Shown in pieces: positions 54,226 through 63,366 of a stretch of 64,000 nt of DNA. A program made the position numbers and the translations under genes. The stretch's first letter is position 1, and every line of letters begins with the position of its first letter. Below the pieces are notes generated by a model. The model was not told the DNA's origin, searched no databases, and saw only the letters and a list, made by a program, of their open reading frames with translations. The stretch comes from Rhodovibrio sodomensis (GTDB taxonomy: Bacteria; Pseudomonadota; Alphaproteobacteria; Kiloniellales; Rhodovibrionaceae): positions 20,375-84,374 of the forward strand of contig NZ_NRRL01000009.1 in assembly GCF_016583645.1 (NCBI RefSeq). The letters are read 5' to 3'.

Positions 54226-56112
54226 TCAAGTAACCGACGACGGTGGTGCCTTGCCACCCGACCGGTTCGCGCCCTTCTGTCCGACCTCCTTGCGGAGATC
54301 CTCGGGATCCAGCGTGATCACGATCTTGAGGTCACCGATGGCAAGGAAGCGCTCGGGCAGACGCGCGCGCCAGGACTGTAGGTCGGGCTCCAGGCAAATC
54401 GATAGCGCGGCGTGCCCGACGCCAGGGTTCAGGCTGTCCTCGACCCTGGTCTCCGGTCGCAACGCCAGGAAACGCACGCCCACGCCCGTCACGGGCGCGA
54501 TCGCCGCCAGCACTTCACCGGCGCACACCTTCTTCAAGACGTTCGGGTAAAGCGTCACGGCGTTCCGGAGGCCCTGGTAGAGGACTGCGGTGCGCAGCGC
54601 GCCGGTGGGGATCGGTCCGTCGTCTCGTGCGGCCGCCAGGCGGTCGCCGTCGACCCAGTGGCGCATCAGAAACGGCGTACCGTCGAGCGCGGCATGCAGG
54701 CGCTCGCACCAATCAACCAGCCCCTTGTTGAGCGATGCGCCAAGCTCCTTCCAGGCGTCGTTGACAGCCTGCGCATAGGTCAGGCGGCCGTTCGGCGCTC
54801 TCCGGTTGGTCGCGAACAGGATCCCTTCGTTGCTATCCTCGCGGACCTCGAAGTCGAGACGCCAGTTCGCGCCCTTGGCGGCCGGCGGCTCCGCCCGGAC
54901 CCGCACGCAGACACGATCCGCCGCGTCACCGAGCACCCGGGCGATCGCCTGATCCAGGGTCTCGAGATTACGCGGCCGCCCGATCTCCCGACAGTCGCGG
55001 GGCCAGCGATACCCCGCGCGCCCCAGCTGCTTCTGGATCGGCCATGCACGTCCGTCCTGGAGCCGGAGCCCGTCAATCGCGGGGTCCCACCAGGCGTCGT
55101 CGCAGACGTGCGAGCAATTGGGCGGCAACACGCTGCGATCGGGGTCGTCGTGCCAGGCGTAGAGCGCAGCGATCAGATCACGCAGAGAGCGCGGGCTCTG
55201 ATGCTCGATGTGCTGCTGCTCGATGATTTCCTCGGGCGTAAGTCCGTTCGCCCAGGCGTGCTGGACGGCGATCTCAGACTCGCTGGCGCGCGAGTCCCGG
55301 CGCGCGCTTGCCGCGATCCGCCGCGGTCTCCGCGGCGCAGCCGCCGGATCGTAGGGCGGCGGCGCCGGATCCGTGCAAGCATTGGACCGCGCGGCGGCAG
55401 CACCCCCGCCGTCGTTCCCCACCCCTTGCTCGGGTGTCGGGCAACGCACGTCACCCGGCAGCTTGTTCTCGCTCCCAGTCACCGGATCGAGCCCGTACAC
55501 GACCTGATGGCGCGCGCCCATCCGCTCGACCTCGTCGATCCCGTGCAGCGAGACACGCTTCTCATCGACGGTGAGCGCCTTCAAGACCTCCTGCTGACCC
55601 CAGCCATGCCGGAACGGACCCAGGCTCGCCGGCGCGCGAGCGCTGGCTTCCTCCATGAGGTCGCGACCGGCGGGATTGCGGCGCCGGTCCAGCCGCACGC
55701 CGATGTCGAGATCACCGAGATCCTCGGCGTTCGTGATGTAGCTGCCGAACACAACGATCTCCGTCACCCGGAAAGCGAGTCCGGCATCGGCGTTGATCGC
55801 CTGACCGCGTTCAATCGTCTGGGCGAGCAGATCGCGCGCCTGATCGCGGCTCATCGGCTTCTGGATCGGGCTTGCCAGTAGGCGCTGCCCGGCGGGGCCG
55901 ATCTCCCACTGATCCACCCCAACGTAGGTCTCGTCGAACTGGATGATCCCCCGATCGGCCAGCTCGCCGCAAACGCGGCTCAAGCTCGGCTCCAGCAGGC
56001 CCAGGCGGTATCCGAGCTCCGCGCTCGTGATGTAGCGCCTGCTCTCCCGAAGCGCCGCCTTGATCCGGGAAACCCTTATCCCTGCGATCTTTTCGCCCGG
56101 CATTATCCGCAT
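54226..56112 (-). CDS. Winged-helix / nucleotidyltransferase-fold protein
   Basis: The 628-residue protein starts with a winged-helix DNA-binding part (RESRRYITSAELGYRLGLLEPSLSRVCGELADRGII, about 22-58), then a polymerase-beta-type nucleotidyltransferase core with VFGSYITNAEDLGDLDIGVRL at about 121-141: the GS motif and Asp134/Asp136. A variable Pro/Ala/Arg linker separates a long C-terminal part with LPPNCSHVCDDAWWDP and WRLDFEVREDSNEGI. NTase domains of this minimal kind occur in toxin-antitoxin and anti-phage systems; the winged-helix fusion suggests it modifies or regulates its own target. No second toxin component overlaps it. I cannot name the family. Confidence 0.75.
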   Translation of the reverse strand: MRIMPGEKIAGIRVSRIKAALRESRRYITSAELGYRLGLLEPSLSRVCGELADRGIIQFDETYVGVDQWEIGPAGQRLLASPIQKPMSRDQARDLLAQTIERGQAINADAGLAFRVTEIVVFGSYITNAEDLGDLDIGVRLDRRRNPAGRDLMEEASARAPASLGPFRHGWGQQEVLKALTVDEKRVSLHGIDEVERMGARHQVVYGLDPVTGSENKLPGDVRCPTPEQGVGNDGGGAAAARSNACTDPAPPPYDPAAAPRRPRRIAASARRDSRASESEIAVQHAWANGLTPEEIIEQQHIEHQSPRSLRDLIAALYAWHDDPDRSVLPPNCSHVCDDAWWDPAIDGLRLQDGRAWPIQKQLGRAGYRWPRDCREIGRPRNLETLDQAIARVLGDAADRVCVRVRAEPPAAKGANWRLDFEVREDSNEGILFATNRRAPNGRLTYAQAVNDAWKELGASLNKGLVDWCERLHAALDGTPFLMRHWVDGDRLAAARDDGPIPTGALRTAVLYQGLRNAVTLYPNVLKKVCAGEVLAAIAPVTGVGVRFLALRPETRVEDSLNPGVGHAALSICLEPDLQSWRARLPERFLAIGDLKIVITLDPEDLRKEVGQKGANRSGGKAPPSSVT

Positions 56113-56286
56113 CGAGGACCCTGTCCCTGCTGCTAGCGTGAAGGGGGACGCGATACTACACGATTGGTCGCTGGATTTTGAGGTCGCTTTTTCTGTCGAG
56201 GCCTGTATAGCTAGTTGGGACGACCGTACATATCGGCGGATGTAGCAGGAACGTCAAAAGGTAACCCACCTCCCTGGAAACCGCGC

Positions 56287-56802
56287 ATGCCCTCCGATCG
56301 CATACCGATGACGCCTGACGCGGCGAACTTGCTCGACCAGCAGCTCCGTCTGTTCCGGGCCAAGTTCGGCCGCGAACCGGCTCCCGAGGACCCGGTCTTC
56401 TTCGATCCGGATGCCGAAGAACCTCGCCCGCTGTCGAGCGAAACCTGGCACGCCGAGGACATGGTTCGCCGCGAGGTGCAGGTCCACCACATCGGGGTCG
56501 GTTTCAAGGAGCGCACAAAGGGCCGGGTCAAAATGGTGCAGACCCGCATCGCCCGTCTCTTCGCGGTCTCCCCGAAGCTGCACAAGCCCGCACAGGACGA
56601 TCGAATGGGCTATCTGCTCGAGGTGATGGGGCGGGCCTCGGACAGCGAGCTGGCCGCCATGGCGGAAGGCATCTCGGAGGCCCGCGGCGTGACCTTCGTC
56701 GACATCTGGGCCTTCGACCACACGGGCGCGTTCACGATCGAGTACACGGCCGGCCAGCCGGTCGAGATCCGCCGGCTGGGGTCAGTTCCGGCGCCCGGGT
56801 GA
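56287..56802 (+). CDS. Small protein of unknown function (171 aa)
   Basis: The product starts MPSDRIPMTPDAANLLDQQLRLFRAKFGREP, with an alternative in-frame ATG seven codons in. It is soluble, with an acidic N-terminal loop (PEDPVFFDPDAEEPRPLS), a basic central strand (GVGFKERTKGRVKMVQTRIARLF) and an alpha/beta C-terminus. No family is recognised. Its stop is three bases from that of the convergent UvrD-like gene, leaving no room for a separate terminator. Confidence 0.65.
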   Translation: MPSDRIPMTPDAANLLDQQLRLFRAKFGREPAPEDPVFFDPDAEEPRPLSSETWHAEDMVRREVQVHHIGVGFKERTKGRVKMVQTRIARLFAVSPKLHKPAQDDRMGYLLEVMGRASDSELAAMAEGISEARGVTFVDIWAFDHTGAFTIEYTAGQPVEIRRLGSVPAPG

Positions 56803-56805
56803 GCC

Positions 56806-58890
56806 CTAGTCCCACATCCCGCGCATCCGGCTTTTCAGATCGACGCGCTCGGTGCCGGTCGCCGGCGCATCGCCCTGGCCGGCCGGCGCGCCGTAGCCCA
56901 CTTGCTCGAAATTATCCAGCACATCCGGCGGCAGGAAGCGGCTCGTCGGCGACACGACATGGCCGTCACCGTGGCGCGGCTGATTGTGGCGGTAGAATCG
57001 CTGCGGCTGGATCAGGTGCAACTGGTCCTTTGCCCGCGTCATCGCGACGTAGAGAAGCCGCCGCTCCTCCTCGACGCCCTCGTCCGAGCCCGTCGCCATG
57101 TCCGAGGGGATGCACCCGTCCACCACGTTCAGGACATAGACGGCCTGGTACTCCTGGCCCTTGGACGAGTGGATCGTGGAGATGATCAGCCAGTCGTCGT
57201 CGATCAGCGGCTCGCCGGCCTCGTCGCCGGAGGTGTCCGGTGGATCGAGCGCCACCTCGCTCAGGAATCGGGCCCGGTTTGGGTAGGTCTGTGCGATCCG
57301 CTCCATCTGCTCGAGATCGTTCATGCGCGCCCGCGGGTTCTCGTGCAGCCGCTCGATGTACCGGCCATACCAGCGGCGCCCGAGACCTGGCTGGTCGGTC
57401 CAGTCGGTTTGACGGTCACGCAGCTGGCCCATGACCTCGACCAGCGGCTGCCATTCGGCCTGTGCCCCCTTCGGCGGCTTGTAGCCAGCCATCGCCGCCA
57501 CCGGGTTCTGGGCGCGTTCGATCTGAGCGAACGCCCGCCGGGCGTTTCCGGGACCGATGCCGGGCAGCAGCTGCAACACCCGGAAGCCCGCCACCTGATC
57601 GCGGATGTTCTCGGCCCAGCGCAGCAGGGAGATGACGTCCTTGATGTGCGCGGCTTCCATGAACTTCAGGCCGCCGTACTTGACGAACGGGATGTTGCGG
57701 CGCGCGAGCTCGATCTCCAGCGCCCCCGAGTGATAGCCGGCGCGCACCAGCACGGCCTGTTCGCGCAGGTCGATCCCGGCCTCGCGGTTGGCCATGACGC
57801 GCTCCACCACGTAGTCGACCTGGCTCTGCTCGTCGCGCGTCGTCACCATCTTCGGCAGGTCGCTGCTCTCCCGGCGCGAGAACAACTGCTTGGCGTACCG
57901 CTGGCTCGACTGGGCGATAACGTGGTTCGACGCATCCAGGATCGGCTGGGTCGAGCGGTAGTTCTCCTCGAGCGCGATGACCCGCGCCGGCGGATCGAAC
58001 ATTTGCGGAAAATCCAGGATGTTGCGGATCGTTGCTGCCCTGAACGAGTAGATCGATTGCGCGTCGTCGCCGACCACCGTGAGGCCGTCCCCGTTGGGCG
58101 CGAGACCGCGCAGGATGTCGGCCTGGACCACGTTCGTGTCCTGGTACTCGTCGACCAGGACGTAATCGAAGCGCTTCCGCACCTCGGCCCCGACACCCTC
58201 GGCGTGCATCATGTCCGCCCAGTAGAGCAGTAGGTCGTCGTAATCCAGCAGGTCGCGATCCTGCTTGGCCTCGACGTAGGCCCGGAACAGCTGCTTCAGC
58301 TCATCCGCCCACTCGGCGTACTGCGGGAAATGGTCGTCCAGGACAGCCTGCAGCGGCTGGCGCGCGTTGATCGTGTGGGAATAGATCGCAAGGCACTGCC
58401 CCTTCTTCGGGAACCGCTTCTCACTCTTCGAGAATTCAAGGTCCTCCCGGACCACGTTCATGAGGTCCTCGGCATCTGAGCGATCGAGCACGCTAAAGTC
58501 CTGCGAGAGCCCGATCTGCTCGGCGTGCAAGCGCAGCAGCCGCTGGGCGATCGCGTGGAACGTCCCGCTCCAGGACAGCTCGCGCGTGCTCGCGCTCGTG
58601 CCCAGCGCATCGGAGACGATCCCGAGCGCGCGCCGGGTCATCTCCGCGGCCGCGCGCCGGGTGAAGGTCATCATCAGGATGCGGTTCGGATCGGCGCCGG
58701 CCAAGATCAATCGCGCGACCCGCGCGGTCAGCGTGCGTGTCTTGCCGGATCCCGCACCCGCGATGATCAGCACGGGGCCTGGCAGGCGGCCCTGCTGAAC
58801 CTGATCGAGACCATGCTCCACGGCCTCGCGCTGCGCCTGGTTGAGGCTGTCGAAGGGGCTATTGCCGCTGGCCAGCTCGACGTTGGTCAT
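56806..58890 (-). CDS. UvrD/PcrA-type DNA helicase
   Basis: A 694-residue SF1A helicase. The Q motif LNQAQREAVEHGL and Walker A IIAGAGSGKTRTLTARV lie in the first 60 residues. DYVLVDEYQDTNVVQADIL, VVGDDAQSIYSFRAA, ALEENYRSTQPIL, STIHSSKGQEYQAVYVLNVVDGCIPS and LLYVAMTRAKDQLHLIQPQRF give the full motif set in order. Length and motifs match PcrA/UvrD/Rep rather than AddA; no nuclease domain follows. It would unwind DNA 3' to 5' in repair or recombination, or serve a defence role. The ATG at 58890 is preferred over an adjacent GTG. Confidence 0.92.
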   Translation of the reverse strand: MTNVELASGNSPFDSLNQAQREAVEHGLDQVQQGRLPGPVLIIAGAGSGKTRTLTARVARLILAGADPNRILMMTFTRRAAAEMTRRALGIVSDALGTSASTRELSWSGTFHAIAQRLLRLHAEQIGLSQDFSVLDRSDAEDLMNVVREDLEFSKSEKRFPKKGQCLAIYSHTINARQPLQAVLDDHFPQYAEWADELKQLFRAYVEAKQDRDLLDYDDLLLYWADMMHAEGVGAEVRKRFDYVLVDEYQDTNVVQADILRGLAPNGDGLTVVGDDAQSIYSFRAATIRNILDFPQMFDPPARVIALEENYRSTQPILDASNHVIAQSSQRYAKQLFSRRESSDLPKMVTTRDEQSQVDYVVERVMANREAGIDLREQAVLVRAGYHSGALEIELARRNIPFVKYGGLKFMEAAHIKDVISLLRWAENIRDQVAGFRVLQLLPGIGPGNARRAFAQIERAQNPVAAMAGYKPPKGAQAEWQPLVEVMGQLRDRQTDWTDQPGLGRRWYGRYIERLHENPRARMNDLEQMERIAQTYPNRARFLSEVALDPPDTSGDEAGEPLIDDDWLIISTIHSSKGQEYQAVYVLNVVDGCIPSDMATGSDEGVEEERRLLYVAMTRAKDQLHLIQPQRFYRHNQPRHGDGHVVSPTSRFLPPDVLDNFEQVGYGAPAGQGDAPATGTERVDLKSRMRGMWD

Positions 58891-59125
58891 CACATCCGAT
58901 CGTTCTTGAAGTGTTCACAGCAGCGTAAGCGCAGAGCGGGCGAGATGCGAGGCCCGTTTATGCACGCGCTGCTGCGGCCAGGATAGCTGTCGCTCGTGTC
59001 TGGGCACACCACTCGCCTCGCGTTAGCCTCGCGGCGCAATCACGCTTTTCCGAACAGCCCTGGTCGACAAGGTGGGGGCTCACGCGAACTCGGCCAGGGC
59101 GAACACCAACCGCAGAGGAGGCTTG

Positions 59126-60733
59126 ATGGCGCAGACAATCGCGCGTCTGGGCGCAGCGGCACTCGTGCTTGCCTGGACGGTGGCGGGCGTCCAGCAGGCG
59201 AACGCCCAGCCGACAACGCCGGCGTCCACGAATCGGCAGGCGAGCGAGGTGATCGCGAGCGCGCAGGAGGGCTTCGTCCGCTTCGCGCTCGCCTTCGTTC
59301 GGTCCGCGGTCCCCCTGACATACGACGCGATCCGCACCGACACCGTGAGCGAGGACCTGGTGATCACGGACGTGACCCTGACCCCGGAGCTGCCGTATGC
59401 GCGCTCCGGCGCCTGCACCATCACAGCCGCACGGGTATCCAGCCTGGGTGGCGAGCTTGGCGCGGCCACGCGCGGCAGCTTGCGGATCAGCGATGTGCAG
59501 GTGCCCCTCGCCTGCCTTCCCGAGCAGGCTGCTGGCCAGCTCCGCACGCTCGGCTACGACACGGTCACGGTCGATACGGTCGACGCGGACGTGAACTACA
59601 GCTTCCCGACATCGAGCGCGCGCATCGACATGACCACGCAGCTGGCGAACGCCGGGCGGCTCAGCTTCACCGCGGACCTCGCCTACCTCTGGCTGCAGGG
59701 CGGCGATGACGGTCCGCTGGATGATCCGCAGCCGAAGGCGAAGCTCTCGCGCGCGAGTATGAGCTTCACCGACCAGGGGCTTGTCGAGCGCCTGCAGCCG
59801 ATGATCCAGCGCAACACCCAGGGTCCCGACGACATCGAGCTCAAGGTCCGGCAGGGCGTCATGGCCGGTCTATCCGATGGCGGGCAGCGCGACCCGGGAC
59901 CCGATGTCGCCCGCTTCGCCAAGCAGCTCTCCCGGGCGACCGCCGATCTCTTCCGCGGCGGCGATCGCGTGACGGTCCGAATTCAGCCCGAACAACCGAT
60001 CTGGTTGACCGAGGAGCTTTTCGAGACGCCGCAGAGCACCTTCGCCGCCCTTCAGTCGACCGCGGGGAGCGCGGCCGTCACCGATACCCGCCCCGTCAGC
60101 CCGAAGACGCTGAAAGCGGTCCTGGGCGGCGAATCGCCATCGAACCCGGCGGTCCAGAAGCGTGTCGGCCGGGCGCTCGTGACGGGCGTCGGCGCCCCGC
60201 GTGATCTCGCGACCGGACGGCAGCTCCTGGGGCCGATGGCCCGGAACGGCGACGGCGAGGCGGCGGCCGTGCTCGCGGAGGCGCTCGCCCAGGAGGACAT
60301 GAACCTGCCGGCGTACCGTTACGCGTTGCGCGCCCAGCGCGGCGGCCGCACCGACGGCATGGCGATCGCCGATACGCTGGAGCGGCGCCTGTCGGCCGGC
60401 GACATCCTGAAGGCGCAGGAACAGGTCCGCGACGATGCGCCCGATGACGGTCGGGAGAGCGCGGCCAGTCTTGCGGATCCCTCGACGCGCGACCTGCTGA
60501 GCCGCGCCCGCCGGGCGGCGGACGGCCGCGGTGTCGCCCGCAGCTACAAGACCGCGCACTACTGGGCCAGCCTTGCCTCGGCCTCGGGCAGCCGCGCGGC
60601 CCGGCAGCTGATGCAGCGGCTCGATGCGCGGCTTGAGTCCCAGGCGTGGCGCGATGCCCGTCGCAATGCCGAGGGCCGCGCCATGACAACCTGGATGCAG
60701 GACGGTCTGGCGGAGCGCATGACCGGCCAGTAA
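59126..60733 (+). CDS. Secreted Sel1-repeat-like protein
   Basis: The 535-residue protein begins with a clear Sec signal peptide (MAQTIARLGAAALVLAWTVAGVQQANAQ), and AGGAGG lies about 5 bases before its ATG. Residues 40-330 form an unrecognised beta-rich region (SEDLVITDVTLTPELPYARSGACTI and similar strands). The C-terminal third has Sel1-like helical repeats: GVGAPRDLATGRQLLGPMARNGDGEAAAVLAEAL, and GRGVARSYKTAHYWASLASASGSRAARQLMQRL. It is probably periplasmic, in protein-protein interaction. Substrate unknown. Confidence 0.75.
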   Translation: MAQTIARLGAAALVLAWTVAGVQQANAQPTTPASTNRQASEVIASAQEGFVRFALAFVRSAVPLTYDAIRTDTVSEDLVITDVTLTPELPYARSGACTITAARVSSLGGELGAATRGSLRISDVQVPLACLPEQAAGQLRTLGYDTVTVDTVDADVNYSFPTSSARIDMTTQLANAGRLSFTADLAYLWLQGGDDGPLDDPQPKAKLSRASMSFTDQGLVERLQPMIQRNTQGPDDIELKVRQGVMAGLSDGGQRDPGPDVARFAKQLSRATADLFRGGDRVTVRIQPEQPIWLTEELFETPQSTFAALQSTAGSAAVTDTRPVSPKTLKAVLGGESPSNPAVQKRVGRALVTGVGAPRDLATGRQLLGPMARNGDGEAAAVLAEALAQEDMNLPAYRYALRAQRGGRTDGMAIADTLERRLSAGDILKAQEQVRDDAPDDGRESAASLADPSTRDLLSRARRAADGRGVARSYKTAHYWASLASASGSRAARQLMQRLDARLESQAWRDARRNAEGRAMTTWMQDGLAERMTGQ

Positions 60734-60799
60734 CGCAGGTGGCGGGCGGCCGGTGTCCGGCCCGATGTCGGGCTACACGGCCGCCCGCCTCACACCTGC

Positions 60800-61690
60800 C
60801 TAGTGGCCCCACTCCTCGCGCAGGAACTCGGCCAGAAGCGGCTCAAGCTGCGTGAGTTCGTCGCTTTGATGCTGCTGGTTGCCGATGATCAGCAGCCAGC
60901 GTCCGCGCTCGGGCGCGGACTTGTCGTCCGGTGCGAGATCGAGGATCACGAAGTTCTCCTCAAGCAGAATGCTGCCATCGTCGGTGCGCACGGGCGTGCC
61001 ATAGACCACGCCGGCGTGCTGCTCGCCGTCGTGATCGAGGATGCCGCGGCTGTAGAAGCCCGGTGGCGTGGCGTTGTCCGACAGTTTGGCGCGGCCACGT
61101 CCGCGCGTCCGCTGCGCACGGTCGGCGACGCCCGAGGCCATCTTCAGAGCTTCATCCAGGGTGTTGTTCGCCCAGGTCTGGGCCGTGCTATCGCCGCTCC
61201 ACCAGACCTGTTCGATCAACTCCCACTTGGCCTCGGAGGGGTCCCCCACGGCGAGGCGCTCTCCGAAAGTCAGAACCACCTCGACCTCGGGGCCTTGTGC
61301 GTCATCCGGCACCAGGGTTTTCCGCCAGAACTGGAGGTCGTCGCCGATCCCGAGCTCCCAGCCGTCGACAAGTAGGCGGTCCACGACCTCGCGGGCGGTG
61401 TTTTCCGGGCACGCGCGCAGTAGCACCTCGAGCGTTTTCTCGACCTCCGGAGATCGGCCCGCGTTGTCCTTCGCGCTGGTATCCCCGCTCGCGCCGGCCG
61501 GGCTTTCTGCCTTGGCGGGCGTCTGGGTCTTGAGGGCATGCATCAGGGCGTCGGATCGCCAGCCAAGCGCGCCGGCGATATCCTCGAGGACTTCGGTCTG
61601 CTTCAGCTCGACGCCGCGGTGCTTCAGGCGCTGGCGCAGGCGCTTGGCGAGCGCGGAGGGGAATCGGTGATCGAACGCGATCTGCGTCAT
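60800..61690 (-). CDS. Protein with small N-terminal helical DNA-binding-like domain
   Basis: A 296-residue product; the ATG at 61690 follows GGGAG at about 6 bases. The N-terminal segment AFDHRFPSALAKRLRQRLKHRGVELKQTEVLEDIAGALGWRSDALMHALK resembles the small helical domain seen in toxin-antitoxin-like and glyoxalase-superfamily proteins (LAKRLRKAL-x-LSHSQALE-x-LGF). The rest is mixed alpha/beta with VEVVLTFGERLAVGDPSEAKWELIEQVWWS and a C-terminal WLLIIGNQQHQSDELTQLEPLLAEFL. Function unknown. It lies on the same strand, downstream of tnpB. Confidence 0.65.
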   Translation of the reverse strand: MTQIAFDHRFPSALAKRLRQRLKHRGVELKQTEVLEDIAGALGWRSDALMHALKTQTPAKAESPAGASGDTSAKDNAGRSPEVEKTLEVLLRACPENTAREVVDRLLVDGWELGIGDDLQFWRKTLVPDDAQGPEVEVVLTFGERLAVGDPSEAKWELIEQVWWSGDSTAQTWANNTLDEALKMASGVADRAQRTRGRGRAKLSDNATPPGFYSRGILDHDGEQHAGVVYGTPVRTDDGSILLEENFVILDLAPDDKSAPERGRWLLIIGNQQHQSDELTQLEPLLAEFLREEWGH

Positions 61691-61812
61691 GAGGGTCTCC
61701 CGGCCTAGGGTCTCGGTATCGCCAGCGCTGGGCGCCGGTCGGGCTGTCCCCGTCGCCCGCGACCGAGACCGTGACGGGTACTCATGGCCGCGCACAGCTG
61801 CCGGGTTGGGCA

Positions 61813-63366
61813 TTATTGCTTTGCGCTTGCAGCCACGAGATCTTGTGGCTGCGCGCTCGGCAACATGATCCCCAAACCGACCTGAGGTTCAGGTCGATCC
61901 GGGTCACCCCTGGAGCCCCGCCCAGGGGGTCGCCGCGACGCCGCCGGCGGCGGTCGACACGGCTTTCGCTCGGCAAAGCGCCTGAGCGCTTCGTCGAGGA
62001 CGGCACGCCGGCTTCGGCGCGGGTTCCCCATCACGGAACACGAACGTCGTGCCCCCAGGTTCCGCGCCGCGTTGACGTCGGCATGCATCCGAGTGCCGCA
62101 GCAGCGGCACCGGAATTCCGATTGGCTGCGGCGGTTCTTCTTCTGGACCCAGCCGCAGTGTGAACAGCTTTGCGAGCTGTAGGCGGCGTGCACTTCGGTG
62201 TGCGTCACGCCGTAGCGTTCTCCCAGGTCCTGCAGCTTGGCCCGGAACGCCGCGCGACCGCAGTTGGTCAGGATCCGGTTCATCCGCTTCGACAGGCCGG
62301 GATGCCGGAAGTCCAGCCGTTCCACGGTCAGATGCGCCGGCTTTCGCAGCAGCACGATCCGGTTCAGGATCCGGTTGATCTCGGTCTTCAGCCAGCCCCG
62401 CAGCTGGCGTACCGCGCGGTTATACCGGGGCGAGCGGACCTTAAGGCCGGCCTTCTGCCGGTGCCGGGCGATCGTGGAAATGCGCTTGTCGAGATTTTCC
62501 AGATGGCGCAGCGCGTCGCGGCCCATCAGGTCGCCCGCGTCGGTGGAGATCAAGGTCGACAGGCCGAAGTCGATCGAAAGGTTGTCGCGCAACGGCGTGT
62601 AGGTCGCGCGCGCCTCGGCGAAAGGCTCCGCGACGTCCGTGATCACGCCGACCCGGAGCGTGCCGTCGTCGCTCTCGTTGATCTGGACTGTCTGGCAGCG
62701 CTGGCCCTTCCGTTCATCGAAGTACGGGTAGGTGCTGAGTGGGATCTCGATGCGTCGCCCCTTATCCAGCGTGCCCAGGCGTAGCCAGAGCGGGAACGCC
62801 GACGCGCTCGCCGCGTCGGCCAGCGTCGCCTGGCGGCGGTCGACGACCATGTTGGCGCGCTTGAATGACGGCTTGCGATGCTGCTTCAGCACGTGCTTCA
62901 TGATCCGGCGCGCCAGATCGCGGACGTCGTCGGGGACCGGCTCGCCGGTGTCGGGCATAGCGATCTCGCGACGGCGGTCGAACGAGGCTTGCGCCTTGTT
63001 CACAACCCGAAGCATGTGCTTCGTGCGATCGTCGAACTTCTCGTGCCGCCCCACGATCTCGGCGAAGTCGTTCTGGCGGTTGGAGAGGAACGACGTCAGC
63101 GTGCCGACGACCTGATAGCGCACCATCTGGATCCGCTGGGCACCGATTTCCGCCTTGGCGCCGGCCACGCCGGGCACGGCGGCCTCCTGGGCCGCCGGGA
63201 TGTTCTTCTGGAACCGGCCGTCGCGGAAAAAGCGCACCCACTGGTCGGCGGCGACGGCCCGCGCCGCCCGGCGCCACACGCGTAGCAAGTCGCGCACGGC
63301 GGCTTCCTTGCCGGGGTTCATCGCCGTTGGCAGCAGGTCGGTGCGGTGGATAGCTAACTCCGTCAT
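61813..63366 (-). CDS. tnpB: TnpB RNA-guided nuclease (IS605 OrfB family)
   Basis: A 517-residue TnpB. The RuvC triad is present: Asp266 in LSIDFGLSTL, Glu349 in LTVERLDF and Asp430 in RMHADVNAARNLG. The zinc ribbon is CSHC (401-404) and CRCC (420-423). TnpB proteins use an omega-RNA made from the element's right end to cut DNA. Here it is over 100 residues longer than usual: the N-terminus is extended and the C-terminal 75 residues (PRRSRRAVLDEALRRFAERKPCRPPP and on) are low-complexity and probably run through the omega-RNA region. It starts by ATGA overlap with an IS1595-type transposase gene rather than an IS200-type tnpA. Confidence 0.93.
   Translation of the reverse strand: MTELAIHRTDLLPTAMNPGKEAAVRDLLRVWRRAARAVAADQWVRFFRDGRFQKNIPAAQEAAVPGVAGAKAEIGAQRIQMVRYQVVGTLTSFLSNRQNDFAEIVGRHEKFDDRTKHMLRVVNKAQASFDRRREIAMPDTGEPVPDDVRDLARRIMKHVLKQHRKPSFKRANMVVDRRQATLADAASASAFPLWLRLGTLDKGRRIEIPLSTYPYFDERKGQRCQTVQINESDDGTLRVGVITDVAEPFAEARATYTPLRDNLSIDFGLSTLISTDAGDLMGRDALRHLENLDKRISTIARHRQKAGLKVRSPRYNRAVRQLRGWLKTEINRILNRIVLLRKPAHLTVERLDFRHPGLSKRMNRILTNCGRAAFRAKLQDLGERYGVTHTEVHAAYSSQSCSHCGWVQKKNRRSQSEFRCRCCGTRMHADVNAARNLGARRSCSVMGNPRRSRRAVLDEALRRFAERKPCRPPPAASRRPPGRGSRGDPDRPEPQVGLGIMLPSAQPQDLVAASAKQ
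61829..61852. repeat. Near-perfect palindrome at the end of tnpB
   Basis: GCAGCCAC and GTGGCTGC form an 8-bp stem around a centre GAGATCTT that is itself nearly self-complementary. Its position at the end of tnpB fits the subterminal hairpin of an IS200/IS605-type right end or the 3' part of an omega-RNA. Confidence 0.5.
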
